This document shows positions 45,070 to 54,746 of a stretch of DNA of 64,000 bases, one piece after another (position 1 is the stretch's first letter; every line of letters starts with the position of its first letter). The notes under the pieces are model-generated. The model saw only the letters and a program-made list of their open reading frames with translations. It was not told the origin of the DNA and ran no database searches. Made by a program: the position numbers and the translations under genes. This stretch comes from Lacrimispora amygdalina. GTDB taxonomy: Bacteria > Bacillota > Clostridia > Lachnospirales > Lachnospiraceae. The stretch covers positions 1 through 64,000 of the forward strand of contig NZ_QOHO01000067.1 in NCBI RefSeq assembly GCF_003432035.1, given 5' to 3'.

Positions 45070-45868
45070 AATACTGGAAAAACTGGCACCTGCCGCCTGT
45101 GCCTGTGAATGGGATAATGTAGGGCTTCTTGTAGGACGGAGCAAAAAAGAGATAAAAAAGGTGTATATCGCCCTGGATGGGGATGAGAGAGCGATAGAAG
45201 AAGCGGTGGATTGCGGAGCCGATCTTCTTTTGACTCATCATCCCATAATTTTTAAGCCTTTAAACCGGATTAATGACAGTGATTTTATTGCCGGGAGGCT
45301 GATGAAGCTGATCCGGAATGATATCTGCTGTTATGCCATGCATACCAATTTTGATGCGGCTCCCGGATGTATGGCGGATGCGGCTGCGGGAATACTGGGA
45401 TTAACGAAAACGAATGTCCTGGAAATAGAAGGAACTGTTAAGACAGATATCACGGAAGGCTCTGCGGAGACTGCATATGGAATCGGAAAGACCGGTTATT
45501 TAGAACAGCCTGTGACAGTGAGGGAACTGGCCGGACTGGTAAAGGAGAGGTTCGGGCTTCCGTTTGTCACCATATACGGAGAGCAGGATCTAAAAGAACC
45601 TGTGGCTTTTGTGGGAATCAGCCCGGGCGCAGGTTCCAGCATGATAAAACCTGCCCTGAAAGCGGGAGTTGAAGTACTGATTACAGGAGATATCGGACAC
45701 CACAGCGGAACTGACGCGGCAGCAAACCATATGGCAGTCATTGATGCAGGTCATTATGGTCTGGAATATCTTTTCCTTGATTACATGGAAGATTTTCTGA
45801 AGAAAAAAGCAGGAGAGGAACTGGAGATTTACAAGGCGGACGTGAGATTTCCTGAGACATTTTTATAA
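45047..45868 (+). CDS. Nif3-like dinuclear metal-centre protein (DUF34)
   Basis: 273 aa. Signature metal ligands: CEWDNVGLLVGR, LLLTHHPIIFKPL, YAMHTNFDAAPGCMAD, and ITGDIGHHSGTDAA late. Members form hexameric rings; one relative acts as GTP cyclohydrolase-like, but cellular role is unsettled. The start lies inside the end of trmK, so they are coupled; DUF34 and TrmK neighbour each other widely in Firmicutes. Confidence 0.95.
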   Translation: MQCSKLIEILEKLAPAACACEWDNVGLLVGRSKKEIKKVYIALDGDERAIEEAVDCGADLLLTHHPIIFKPLNRINDSDFIAGRLMKLIRNDICCYAMHTNFDAAPGCMADAAAGILGLTKTNVLEIEGTVKTDITEGSAETAYGIGKTGYLEQPVTVRELAGLVKERFGLPFVTIYGEQDLKEPVAFVGISPGAGSSMIKPALKAGVEVLITGDIGHHSGTDAAANHMAVIDAGHYGLEYLFLDYMEDFLKKKAGEELEIYKADVRFPETFL

Positions 45869-45879
45869 GGAGGAAAAGA

Positions 45880-47541
45880 ATGGCGATTGTAACAATAGAT
45901 GGAACAAAGAGAGAATACCCAATTGGCACGACTTACCAGGATATAGCGAAGGAGTATCAGCCGCAGTATGACGATGAGATTCTTCTGGTAGGCATCAACG
46001 GAAAGTTAAGAGAACTTCATAAGACGGTTCAGTTTGACTGCAGCCTTCATTTTTTTACCGGAAGAGATCAGCCCGGGATACAGACCTATCACAGAAGTGC
46101 GATTTTCCTTATGCTGAAAGCATATTATGATGTGGCGGGATCAGAGAATATCGAAAAGGTGACCGTGGACTTTTCCCTGGGAAAAGGCTACTACATTCAG
46201 CCTCACGGAACGGCACCGCTTACAGAAGAACTGTTAAACCGTGTGATGGCGCGTATGAGAGAATATGTTGACCAGAAAATCCCCATCATGAAGCGAAGCG
46301 TTAATACGGATGATGCCATAGAACTGTTCCACAAGCACCGGATGTATGACAAAGAACGGCTTTTCCGCTACCGCAGGGTATCCCGCGTTAACTTATACAG
46401 CATCGGCGGTTTTGAAGATTATTTTTACGGCTATATGGTGCAGAATACTGGATATATCAGGTATTTTAATATCATTCCTTATGATGAGGGATTTATGCTC
46501 ATGCTTCCCCAGAAGGAAAATCCCCAGGAGGTGCCTGTTTTTGAAGCAGAAAAAAAGCAGAAGCTTTATCAGGTATTAAAAGAAAGTGTAAAATGGGGGG
46601 AGCGACTCAAGGTTTCTCATGTCGGAGCCTTAAATGAAGTGATAGCTGCAGGTGATATCAATGAACTGATCCTGATCCAGGAGGCACTTCAGGAGAAAAA
46701 GATTGCTGAAATCGCAGCAAGGATCGGCGCTGACCGGAGCAAAAAATTTGTTATGATTGCAGGCCCATCCTCATCAGGAAAGACAACATTTTCCCATAGA
46801 TTATCGGTACAGCTGAAGGCGCAGGGGATGATTCCCCACCCAATTGCAGTTGATGATTATTTTGTAAACAGAATAAACAGTCCGAAAAATCCAGACGGAA
46901 GCTATAATTATGAAGTTTTGGAATGCCTGGATATTGATCAGTTTAATAAAGACATGACGGCTCTTCTAGCCGGAGAAACGGTAGAAATGCCGAGGTACCA
47001 GTTTAAAACAGGAGAACGGGAGTATCGGGGCGATTATTTAAAGCTTGGGAAGGATGATATTCTTGTAATTGAAGGGATTCACTGCCTGAACGACAGATTA
47101 TCCTATTCACTTCCAAAAGAAAGTAAATTCCGTGTTTATGTCAGCGCGCTGACCCAGTTAAACATTGACGAACACAACCGGATTCCCACTACCGACTGCC
47201 GCCTCATAAGGCGTATGGTGCGGGATGCCAGAACAAGAGGCGCATCAGCCCAGGATACCATACGCATGTGGCCGACTGTGAGAGAGGGAGAGGAAGCCTA
47301 TATTTTTCCGTTCCAGGAATCCGCAGATATGATGTTTAATTCGGCTACCGTATATGAATTATCCGTTTTGAAACAGTATGCAGAGCCGCTCCTTTTCGGT
47401 ATACCCAGAGAATCGCCCGAATATATGGAAGCAAAACGGCTTTTAAAATTCCTGGATTATTTTCTGGGAGTCAACAGTGAAGACATTCCACGCAACTCCA
47501 TAGTGAGAGAATTTATTGGAGGAAGCTGCTTTAAGGTATAA
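45880..47541 (+). CDS. Nucleoside kinase with ThrRS-like N-terminal region
   Basis: 553 aa. The N-terminus is TGS-like (VTIDGTKREYPIGTTYQDIAKEY) and continues into a region similar to the threonyl-tRNA synthetase second additional domain (about 70-260). The C-terminal half is a uridine kinase/phosphoribulokinase-like P-loop kinase: MIAGPSSSGKTTFSHRLSVQL near 297, DDYFVNR, VIEGIHCLND. Probably phosphorylates uridine or cytidine. AAGGAGG lies 5-6 nt before the ATG; it follows the Nif3 gene by 11 nt. Confidence 0.93.
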   Translation: MAIVTIDGTKREYPIGTTYQDIAKEYQPQYDDEILLVGINGKLRELHKTVQFDCSLHFFTGRDQPGIQTYHRSAIFLMLKAYYDVAGSENIEKVTVDFSLGKGYYIQPHGTAPLTEELLNRVMARMREYVDQKIPIMKRSVNTDDAIELFHKHRMYDKERLFRYRRVSRVNLYSIGGFEDYFYGYMVQNTGYIRYFNIIPYDEGFMLMLPQKENPQEVPVFEAEKKQKLYQVLKESVKWGERLKVSHVGALNEVIAAGDINELILIQEALQEKKIAEIAARIGADRSKKFVMIAGPSSSGKTTFSHRLSVQLKAQGMIPHPIAVDDYFVNRINSPKNPDGSYNYEVLECLDIDQFNKDMTALLAGETVEMPRYQFKTGEREYRGDYLKLGKDDILVIEGIHCLNDRLSYSLPKESKFRVYVSALTQLNIDEHNRIPTTDCRLIRRMVRDARTRGASAQDTIRMWPTVREGEEAYIFPFQESADMMFNSATVYELSVLKQYAEPLLFGIPRESPEYMEAKRLLKFLDYFLGVNSEDIPRNSIVREFIGGSCFKV

Positions 47542-47567
47542 AAAAATCAGGTCATTGAAAAGGCAGC

Positions 47568-47596
47568 TTTACAAATGCCTGGAACTATGATAGAAT
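47568..47596 (+). promoter_or_regulatory. Promoter of rnpB
   Basis: TTTACA (47568-47573), 17 bp, TAGAAT (47591-47596). Confidence 0.65.
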
Positions 47597-47604
47597 TATA
47601 TGGT

Positions 47605-47950
47605 TTTGAGTAAGACAAATGGCCGCAGCTGCAAAGCCGAAAGGCTGCAGGTGAGGAAAGTCCGGGCTTCACAGGGCAGGATGCCAGATAACGTCTGGCG
47701 GAGGCGACTCCAGGGAAAGTGCAACAGAAATAAACCGCCGCATCTGCGGTAAGGGTGGAAAGGTGGTGTAAGAGACCACCGCTCTTCTGGTAACAGGAGG
47801 GGTCCATGTAAACCCCATTCGAAGCAAGACCGAACAGGAAGCATAAGGCGGCCCGTCTGCTTCCGGGTAGGTCGCTTGAGCCTGCCGGCGACGGCAGGCC
47901 TAGATAGATGGCCATTCAACGACATAACCCGGCTTATCGTCTTACTCAAA
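47605..47950 (+). ncRNA. rnpB: RNase P RNA, type A
   Basis: Ribozyme that matures tRNA 5' ends. Universal blocks are present: GAGGAAAGTCCGGGCT (47653 area), CAGGGAAAGTGCAACAGAAA, GGTAAGGGTGGAAAGGTGG, and the 3' AGATAGATGGCCATTCAACG. The closing helix GAGTAAGAC (47608-47616) pairs with GTCTTACTC (47939-47947). The layout is the ancestral A type rather than the Bacillus B type, as in Lachnospiraceae. Apparent frames across it on the minus strand are not genes. Confidence 0.97.
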
Positions 47951-47973
47951 GCATTTAATAAATGAAATGAAAC

Positions 47974-48024
47974 AGAGGGTATCGCTATATCACATTTCTG
48001 GTGATTTTGGCGTTACCCTCTTAT
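47974..48024. terminator. Compound terminator between rnpB and the chemoreceptor
   Basis: AGAGGGTA (47974-47981) pairs with TACCCTCT (48014-48021), with an inner ATCAC/GTGAT helix; flanks are A/T-rich on both sides. Confidence 0.8.
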
Positions 48025-48045
48025 TTTACGGAAAATAGAAAACTG

Positions 48046-49737
48046 TTATATCATGTCAGATGAATGATCCAGCTGGAACTGGTAAATAAGCTGATTTAAA
48101 TTTTCTGCTTCTGCAGCCAGTTCCTCGCTTGCAGCAGAGCTTTCTTCCGCGGTGGCTGATGTAGTCTGTACAACCGTAGATATCTGGTTAATTTCATGGC
48201 TGATTTTTTCCAGAGCAGAAGTCTGCAATAAAGAAGCTTCGGTAATTTTATTCATCAGTTCGGTTAACTGCTCAGATTTAGTGAGAACAGTGTTTAAGGA
48301 ACCTTTGGTATCATCAGCCATTTGTGCTCCGTTTACTATGGCGTTTAACGTGCGGTCGATCAGATACTGCGTCTTTTGGGCAGATTCCGTACTTAAGGAA
48401 GCGAGGCGGCGTACTTCATCAGCAACAACAGCAAATCCCTTTCCGGCAGCTCCGGCCCGGGCAGCTTCTACGGCAGCATTTAAGGCAAGAATATTTGTCT
48501 GGAAGGCAATACTCTCCATTGTTTTTATGATTCCGCCTATCTCACTGGAATTATCGGAGATATCTTTCATGGCTGTATTCAGTTCCATCATCCGGTCATT
48601 GCTTGTACTAAGTTCCTCCTGTGTTTCAAGCAGCAGAGCGTTTGATTTTAAAATTCCGTCAGTGTTTTCTTTGATCTGGCCTGATATATGGCTTACTGTT
48701 TCAAAAAGCCGTTCAACGGAATCGGCCTGATCTATGGCATTTTCCGCCAGAATCTGTGAACCCTGTGATACCTGTTCAGAACCGTTTTTGACCTCACGTG
48801 AGGCAGTCTGCACATGATTTAATGTAAGGTTTAAGGAATGCAGAATTGTTTCCATTGAGGTACGGATGGGTGAAAAACTGTTTCTGTAATCCATGCTGAT
48901 TGTTACAGTCATATCTTTGTCAGCCATTTTTTTTAGCACCTGGGAAATATCACTTATGTAGAGATTCAGTGTTTTAATAAGACTCCGGACGTTGTCAGCA
49001 AGAACACCCAGCTCATCTGCTGACTGGTAGGTGACATCAGTGTCTAATTCACCTGCGGCCAAAGCTGTGGTAGCAAGTTCCAGTTCCCTGATTGGTCTAG
49101 TGAGGCTTTTCGTCAGGAAGATGCATAATAAAACAATGGCAGATAATGTGATTGTCGTAAACAGAATGAGAACCGTATAAATTCTTGCTGATTCCGTTTT
49201 TCCATCTGTATAAAACTGGCTTGCACGATTGATGGCTGCCTGCTCTAACTGAGTGGCAATGTCGCTGGCAGCGGCTGAACTTGGTTCAAAGGAATCTATA
49301 TAGATGCGAAAAGCATTGGCAGAGCTGCCTGATTTACTCAAATTAATGATTTCCTCAGCCATCTGCTCACGTTCCTTCTGGGAATCTATAATCTGAGCCA
49401 GTTTTTCCTGACTTTCCGGTTGTGTCATGTTCTTTTTTAAAAGTGAGGTTTTTTCATTGAGCCGCGCTGATGATTGATTAATTTCATCCTCCCATTTGGA
49501 AATATCATCTCCGTTTTTGCTCTGGATAATCAGAATCAGGTTTTTTTCAATTGTACGTAAATCGTACTTGATATACAGTGTGGCATTGGATACTGTAAAC
49601 GGGCGGTTATAAAAAGAGGTAAAAGTTGTGTATAGTTTGTTCATTCCCCTGCCGGAGAGCAGGGCTGAGATAATAAACAGGAGAAAAATCAATCCAAATG
49701 CTGCTATGATTTTCTGACCTATTTTCCAATTTTTCAT
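48046..49737 (-). CDS. Methyl-accepting chemotaxis protein with four-helix-bundle sensor
   Basis: 563 aa. TM1 about 8-30, an extracellular helical 4HB_MCP-like sensor (about 35-185), TM2 about 187-208 ([19 protein letters not shown]), HAMP about 210-265, then the signalling domain with tip [30 protein letters not shown]. The minus-strand ATG at 49737 has AAAGGA 6 nt upstream; ATG 49752 overlaps that ribosome site. Last gene of a minus-strand group with an SLC13-type permease and DUF6282 enzyme, so it may steer the cell toward their substrate. Confidence 0.95.
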   Translation of the reverse strand: MKNWKIGQKIIAAFGLIFLLFIISALLSGRGMNKLYTTFTSFYNRPFTVSNATLYIKYDLRTIEKNLILIIQSKNGDDISKWEDEINQSSARLNEKTSLLKKNMTQPESQEKLAQIIDSQKEREQMAEEIINLSKSGSSANAFRIYIDSFEPSSAAASDIATQLEQAAINRASQFYTDGKTESARIYTVLILFTTITLSAIVLLCIFLTKSLTRPIRELELATTALAAGELDTDVTYQSADELGVLADNVRSLIKTLNLYISDISQVLKKMADKDMTVTISMDYRNSFSPIRTSMETILHSLNLTLNHVQTASREVKNGSEQVSQGSQILAENAIDQADSVERLFETVSHISGQIKENTDGILKSNALLLETQEELSTSNDRMMELNTAMKDISDNSSEIGGIIKTMESIAFQTNILALNAAVEAARAGAAGKGFAVVADEVRRLASLSTESAQKTQYLIDRTLNAIVNGAQMADDTKGSLNTVLTKSEQLTELMNKITEASLLQTSALEKISHEINQISTVVQTTSATAEESSAASEELAAEAENLNQLIYQFQLDHSSDMI

Positions 49738-49814
49738 AAGATATCCTTTCATTTGTAACGTATGAAATATGCAGCCAAAATAAAGATATTATTCTGGCTG
49801 CAGGCTTTTTCATT

Positions 49815-51110
49815 TTATATAAACAGTGATGCAACAACATTAAAGATAGTAGCAGAAATGACGCTGACGGGTACAGCAACAAATAAAAGACGCGGGAACA
49901 TGGCAGTGCGTTCTTCGTCAGTAGTACAGGTACCCAGAACCAGACTTCCCCCGGAAGAGAATGGGGAGATCGCTGAACTCTGTGCGCCGATTACGATGCT
50001 GCTGAAAATGATCAGCGGACTGATTCCCGTTGCAGCCGCAAGGGAAGGAACCAGGGGAAACAGTGCAGGACATACAACTCCAAGGGTGCTGGAAAAGAAA
50101 CTCATTATTGATCCGATCAGGCTGAATGCGACCGGAACCACATAAACCGGCAGACTGGAACCTGCCCAGGATGCCATTAAATCAAGGGTACCTGCTTCGA
50201 TGGCTACGTTGATCAGCATGCCCACACCGCAGATCATGATAATGGTATTCCACGGAACCTTTTTGATGACTTCATCCTGAGGAGCCAGCTTTAGAAATAA
50301 AGCAACAGCTGAAAATGCAATGGCTGTCAGACCAACATCTATTTTGCTGTTAATAAAGGTTACTGCAGCAGAAGCAGGGAAGATAATGTGCAGGATGGGG
50401 AACAGCAGAACAACTGCTATCATAACAATGATCAGAATAAGATTGGTTTTTTGCTTTGCAGTAAATGCGTCCGGCTTTTCAAACACCATATTTTTTTGTA
50501 CTTCTCTGTTTTTTCCTGTAATAAAGCGGAATATCACAATCAGTAAAAGAGAGAAGATAACACTCTCAATAAAGATTACAGAAGTATAGTTAAATGAAAC
50601 ACTTGCATAATTATTTTCATCCATCAGCCCTCTGAATATAATTCCGCTTCCGCTGGTCATGAAATTTGCTCCTGACAGAGCACCGCAGTTAACCGCTGCA
50701 GCCCCTACCATTTTATCCATTTTCGCTTCTTCACAGATTAACAGTGCAATTGGTGCCATAAAAGCCATAACGGTAAAGAATCCGGCACCTAATGCTGCGA
50801 TTCCCGCGCTGGCAAAATAGAGAGCGAAGGGAAGAAGACCAGGGAATCTGCGGCAGGCATAAAGCAGATACCGGGCGGTTTTTTCCAGTGTCCCGTTTAC
50901 CAGAGCAAAGTTATAGAAAAGTGAAACAGAAAATATTACAAACATGGTATTGACGGGCCATCCCCCGATTACCTTTTTTGGTGCTAACCCCAGAGCAAAA
51001 CAGCCTAACAGATAGGCGAATATAATTGCGAATAAACCAGTATTAAAGCCTGTTTTGTACCCGATTATGATTGCAAGTGCAATTGCTGATACGATTAATA
51101 TGTTTATCAT
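49815..51110 (-). CDS. SLC13/MatC-type carboxylate permease
   Basis: 431 aa, about 11-12 membrane segments. The order IIGYKTGFNTGLFAIIFAYL, the GAGFFTVMAFMAPIALLI turn, CGALSGANFMTSGSG and the late SFFSSTLGVVCPALFPLVP with SSAISPFSSGGSLVLG are repeats typical of ion-transporter superfamily (SLC13, dicarboxylate carrier MatC N-domain). Probably imports an organic acid with Na+ or H+. Placed 38 nt after the DUF6282 gene; both are divergent from a LysR regulator. Confidence 0.9.
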   Translation of the reverse strand: MINILIVSAIALAIIIGYKTGFNTGLFAIIFAYLLGCFALGLAPKKVIGGWPVNTMFVIFSVSLFYNFALVNGTLEKTARYLLYACRRFPGLLPFALYFASAGIAALGAGFFTVMAFMAPIALLICEEAKMDKMVGAAAVNCGALSGANFMTSGSGIIFRGLMDENNYASVSFNYTSVIFIESVIFSLLLIVIFRFITGKNREVQKNMVFEKPDAFTAKQKTNLILIIVMIAVVLLFPILHIIFPASAAVTFINSKIDVGLTAIAFSAVALFLKLAPQDEVIKKVPWNTIIMICGVGMLINVAIEAGTLDLMASWAGSSLPVYVVPVAFSLIGSIMSFFSSTLGVVCPALFPLVPSLAAATGISPLIIFSSIVIGAQSSAISPFSSGGSLVLGTCTTDEERTAMFPRLLFVAVPVSVISATIFNVVASLFI

Positions 51111-51148
51111 AAAACATAACCCCTTTTTTTGTTTTATTGACTTTCATG

Positions 51149-52009
51149 TTACGTTATATCAAGTAGTTCTGACTGGATTGTATGAGTCATGTGGAAAACC
51201 TCTGAGTCCGGTATGCCGTTATCCACAAGATACTGCATATATTGTTCCATTGCAATTTCCCAGTTTGGATTTTCTACCTGTCCTCCGTCGGTGGAGACCA
51301 TGACATTTCTATATCCGCATTCTTTTATGGCCTCCAGATTCACAGGCAGGTTGCTTTTATATTTCCCTCCTCCCAGCGGCTGGGCAAAGCAGTGTTCCAG
51401 AATTACACCGTAATCTTTTACAATGCGTACCTGATCAGTAATGTCCATGCTCACAAGCCACCATTCCGGATGAGTTACTACTATTTTTTTAACTCCTGCG
51501 TCTCTGGCGGCTTCTACAACCTGAAAACACTCCTCTGGAGATATATGGGCTGTTGCTAGTACTGCATTATAGTCTTTAACCAGCTCAAAAATATCCCTTA
51601 ATTCCGGTACGATTTTTGAATCTCTGATCACATCAATGCAGTCAGCTGTGGACTGGTTCATTTTAAGCTTATGATTTCTTGCAGACTGTGTAGGAAGCCA
51701 TATGACTTTTGCGCCCAGTTTTAAACCGCTTTCAACCGCAGCGGGGTTGATTCCTCCAATCTGTCTGTTTAACGTTACGCTGCCGTACATGGTGAAGTTA
51801 TTGTCACCGTTGTGTGTTAATTTGTTATGCTGGTTACATAAGTATGCCCGGTCCACGGTTGTGCCCTGGTGTGTTTTAATTACAATTGCTCTGGCACCCA
51901 CCTTTATGGCAGCTTCCATCAATTCGAAATCGTCATAAGCACGGTGACGAATATCAGGATTTGAGTGGACATGCATATCAATGATACCCCCTAAAGATAC
52001 CTTACTCAT
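51149..52009 (-). CDS. DUF6282 amidohydrolase-like enzyme
   Basis: 286 aa, TIM-barrel metal hydrolase. Opens GGIIDMHVHSNPDIRHR (H-x-H metal pair), then AIVIKTHQGTTVDRAYL (Lys and His), VLATAHISPEE, IVVTHPEWW and VMVSTDGGQVENP (late Asp). These fit amidohydrolase ligands. DUF6282 proteins recur beside carboxylate transporters, suggesting hydrolysis of an imported cyclic amide, lactone or ester; the substrate is unknown. First gene of the minus-strand operon. Confidence 0.88.
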   Translation of the reverse strand: MSKVSLGGIIDMHVHSNPDIRHRAYDDFELMEAAIKVGARAIVIKTHQGTTVDRAYLCNQHNKLTHNGDNNFTMYGSVTLNRQIGGINPAAVESGLKLGAKVIWLPTQSARNHKLKMNQSTADCIDVIRDSKIVPELRDIFELVKDYNAVLATAHISPEECFQVVEAARDAGVKKIVVTHPEWWLVSMDITDQVRIVKDYGVILEHCFAQPLGGGKYKSNLPVNLEAIKECGYRNVMVSTDGGQVENPNWEIAMEQYMQYLVDNGIPDSEVFHMTHTIQSELLDIT

Positions 52010-52140
52010 TTAACATCTCCTTTCTTTTATCTGGCAACGATAGAGCTTTGTAGAAAATCATCAAATACACTTCTTGGAAAAAAAGAATATTTATGTTGTT
52101 TTGGCAGAAACTGATGATAATTTTTCCTGTATCTATAAAG

Positions 52141-52188
52141 TTGCACAAATAATAAGTCGATTCTATAATGAATATATTATCGGTGCAA
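52141..52188. promoter_or_regulatory. Probable LysR operator in the divergent region
   Basis: TTGCAC (52141-52146) and GTGCAA (52183-52188) are perfect inverted arms 36 bp apart. Between them ATAAT-N6-ATTAT (52165-52180) is a second dyad. Such paired dyads between a LysR gene and its divergent target are the standard layout. Confidence 0.5.
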
Positions 52189-52236
52189 TCTAAAATAAGT
52201 AATAGCTGATATCGAAAAAACCGATGGGAGGTAAAA

Positions 52237-53157
52237 ATGGAACTGAAAGAATTGAGATATATTGTTACTCTGGCAGAAGAAGGCAGCATATCAAGAGCAG
52301 CAGACCGGCTGTTTATGGCCCAGTCCAGTCTGAGCCAGTTTTTACAGCAGTACGAGAAAGAGCTTGGAACTGCATTGTTTGCAAGGACTGCAAAAGGGAT
52401 ACGTCCCACAACAGGAGGTGCAAACTTTATAGAAAACGCCAGACAGATTTTAATTCAGTACAGAAGAGCGGAAAATGAATTATGGGACAGTGTAAATCTG
52501 GAAGGTGGAAGAATTATTTTTGGTATCAGTTCTTTTCGGGGAAGGTACATGCTTCCGGGTATTCTCGCCGACTTTCAGAAGAAGTACCCGAAGGTGAAGG
52601 TCGACATTGTAGAAGCTAACAGTATGGAACTGGAGGAAGAACTGACTGCAGGCAAGCTTGACCTGGCAGTGGTTGCACTGCCCGTTAACTTAAAAGGTAA
52701 AGTGGAGAAATTCTACAGGGATGAAGTAGTAATTGTATGCAGTAAAAATCACCCTGCAATGGAATATGTATATCGGGATGATAAAACAGGGCAGTACCAC
52801 ATGGAACTAAAGGATGCCGCCATGTTTTCCTTCATACTCAGCGATTACAATACAATGCTTGGAACTATCAGCAGGCAGCTGTTTGAAAAAGAGAATTTAA
52901 AAGTGCATTCGGACAACAGCAATATAACTGCAGCCCTGTCGGTGGGAATGGCAAGAGCGGGTCTTGGGCTTGCTTTTACTTACCGGTCCTGTATGGAGGA
53001 ATACGAGGATACGGCTTACATATCGGTTGGCAGGCAGGGAATTTTTCTTGATCTGGCACTGGCCTGTTCTGCCATGGGATATCAGTCCAAGGCTGTATTT
53101 GCTTTTGGGGATATGATTAAGGAAAGGTACAAAAGAAAGCCGCTTCCGGTCAGTTAG
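52237..53157 (+). CDS. LysR-family regulator of the DUF6282/SLC13 module
   Basis: 306 aa. HTH at about 3-60 (LRYIVTLAEEGSISRAADRLFMAQSSL read in parts), effector domain from about 90 with GRYMLPGILADFQKKYPKVKVDIVEA and a late GMARAGLGLAFTY. It is divergent from the DUF6282-SLC13-chemoreceptor group across a 227-bp region with dyads, so it very likely regulates them. Ribosome site GGGAGG 6-7 nt upstream. Confidence 0.95.
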   Translation: MELKELRYIVTLAEEGSISRAADRLFMAQSSLSQFLQQYEKELGTALFARTAKGIRPTTGGANFIENARQILIQYRRAENELWDSVNLEGGRIIFGISSFRGRYMLPGILADFQKKYPKVKVDIVEANSMELEEELTAGKLDLAVVALPVNLKGKVEKFYRDEVVIVCSKNHPAMEYVYRDDKTGQYHMELKDAAMFSFILSDYNTMLGTISRQLFEKENLKVHSDNSNITAALSVGMARAGLGLAFTYRSCMEEYEDTAYISVGRQGIFLDLALACSAMGYQSKAVFAFGDMIKERYKRKPLPVS

Positions 53158-53181
53158 GCAGGAAGCGGTTCTGTCACAGTA

Positions 53182-53607
53182 TTATCTGCTGTATTTTTCT
53201 TCACAGTACATGCAGCGGTAGGTTTCCTTTTCCGCATCTGAGAGATAAAAAACATGGGGAAGCCCCTGTTCGATGGAAGTGATGCAGCGGGGATTTTTGC
53301 ACTGGATGATGTTGGTGATCTTCTGGGGAAGACTGAGTGTCTTCTTTTCTACAATTTCATTATCCCGGATAATGTTTACCGTGATGTTGTGGTCAATATA
53401 TCCGAGAATCTCCAGATTAATATGATCCATGCCGCCTTCTATTTTAATAATATCCTTTTTTCCCATTTTATTGCTTTTGGCATTTTTAATAATGGCCACC
53501 TGGCAGTCTAACTTGTCCAGCCCCAGATTATAATAAATCTCCAGACTTTTTCCTGCCTCAATGTGGTCTAATACGATACCTTCTTTTAATCCGCCGATAT
53601 TTAACAT
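53182..53607 (-). CDS. pyrI: Aspartate carbamoyltransferase regulatory subunit
   Basis: 141 aa. Nucleotide-binding N-terminal domain ([16 protein letters not shown]) and a C-terminal zinc domain with CKNPRC and CMYCEEKY Cys pairs. It binds CTP/ATP and confers allosteric control on PyrB. Overlaps pyrB by 7 nt, so both subunits are made together. Confidence 0.97.
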   Translation of the reverse strand: MLNIGGLKEGIVLDHIEAGKSLEIYYNLGLDKLDCQVAIIKNAKSNKMGKKDIIKIEGGMDHINLEILGYIDHNITVNIIRDNEIVEKKTLSLPQKITNIIQCKNPRCITSIEQGLPHVFYLSDAEKETYRCMYCEEKYSR

Positions 53608-54524
53608 GGTTTATTTACCTCCAGTAATGTCATGATAAGAGCCATACGTACATAAACACCATACTGTGCCTGCTTAAAGTAGGCGGCCCGTTTATCATCA
53701 TCAACTTCTACAGAGATCTCATTGACTCTGGGAAGAGGGTGAAGAACATACATATCTTCCTTTGCCAGCTTCATCTTTTTCTTATCCAGAATGTAGCAGT
53801 CTTTTAAACGGATGTAATCTTCTTCATTGAAAAAGCGTTCTTTCTGTACACGTGTCATATACAGGATATCAAGATCCGGCATGGCATCGTCAAGACTGTC
53901 CATTTCGATAAATTCAATGTTGTTGGCCCTTAGCACATCTTCCCGGATGTATTCAGGTACCCGCAGTTCAGGGGGGGAAATTAAGATGAATTTGATGTTT
54001 TCGTATCTAACAAGAGCGTTAATGAGAGAGTGAACGGTACGGCCGAATTTCAAATCACCGCAAAGACCAATAGTTAAATCGTTCAGACGGCCTTTTAAGG
54101 AACGAATAGAAAGTAAATCGGTAAGTGTCTGTGTGGGATGCTGATGTCCGCCGTCTCCTGCATTGATGACCGGAATACCGGAATGGCTGGCAGCGACTAA
54201 TGGTGCTCCTTCTTTGGGGTGTCTCATTGCACAGATATCTGCGTAACAGGAGATGACCCGAATGGTATCAGCGACACTTTCTCCTTTTGAAGCAGAGCTC
54301 GAATCGGCAGAAGAAAAGCCAAGTACGCTGCCTCCTAAATTAAGCATGGCAGCCTCGAAACTCAAACGGGTTCTTGTACTTGGCTCATAAAAAAGTGTCG
54401 CTAGTTTTTTTCCATTGCATACATGAGAATATTCCGGAAGATTATCTTCAATATCTTTTGCCAGATCAAGCAGTTGTCCGGTTTCTTCCAGACTGAAATC
54501 TAACGGGTTAAGTAAATGTCTCAT
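53601..54524 (-). CDS. pyrB: Aspartate carbamoyltransferase catalytic subunit
   Basis: 307 aa. Joins carbamoyl phosphate and aspartate, the committed step of pyrimidine synthesis. [16 protein letters not shown] binds carbamoyl phosphate; HPTQTLTDL and HPLPRV are also intact. Works as a dodecamer with PyrI. No other pyr genes adjoin, and no PyrR-type attenuator was recognised in the short leader. Confidence 0.98.
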   Translation of the reverse strand: MRHLLNPLDFSLEETGQLLDLAKDIEDNLPEYSHVCNGKKLATLFYEPSTRTRLSFEAAMLNLGGSVLGFSSADSSSASKGESVADTIRVISCYADICAMRHPKEGAPLVAASHSGIPVINAGDGGHQHPTQTLTDLLSIRSLKGRLNDLTIGLCGDLKFGRTVHSLINALVRYENIKFILISPPELRVPEYIREDVLRANNIEFIEMDSLDDAMPDLDILYMTRVQKERFFNEEDYIRLKDCYILDKKKMKLAKEDMYVLHPLPRVNEISVEVDDDKRAAYFKQAQYGVYVRMALIMTLLEVNKPC

Positions 54525-54746
54525 AAGAATCTCCTTTATCCACTGAGTTATGGTTTAAAATTCTATCCCATTATAAAGCATACTTTGAAATATTTCCACT
54601 CTTTTTTTAAAAATTTTTAACAGCCTTTTGGAAGGCCTTCCGGGGTGTAAGGAATATGTAAGGAAGATTAAGAAAATAAAGAATGCAGGATTTACCAATC
54701 CTGTTGTATAATGTCATTGCGTGAATAAAACAAGGAGGATGCTTAA

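Noticed and set aside
47547-47949. Two overlapping minus-strand reading frames of about 120 codons
   Set aside because: They lie across RNase P RNA; the composition follows the RNA helices and there are no credible ribosome sites.
48152-48730. 192-codon plus-strand frame
   Set aside because: It is antisense to the conserved chemoreceptor signalling domain, whose codon constraint opens such frames.
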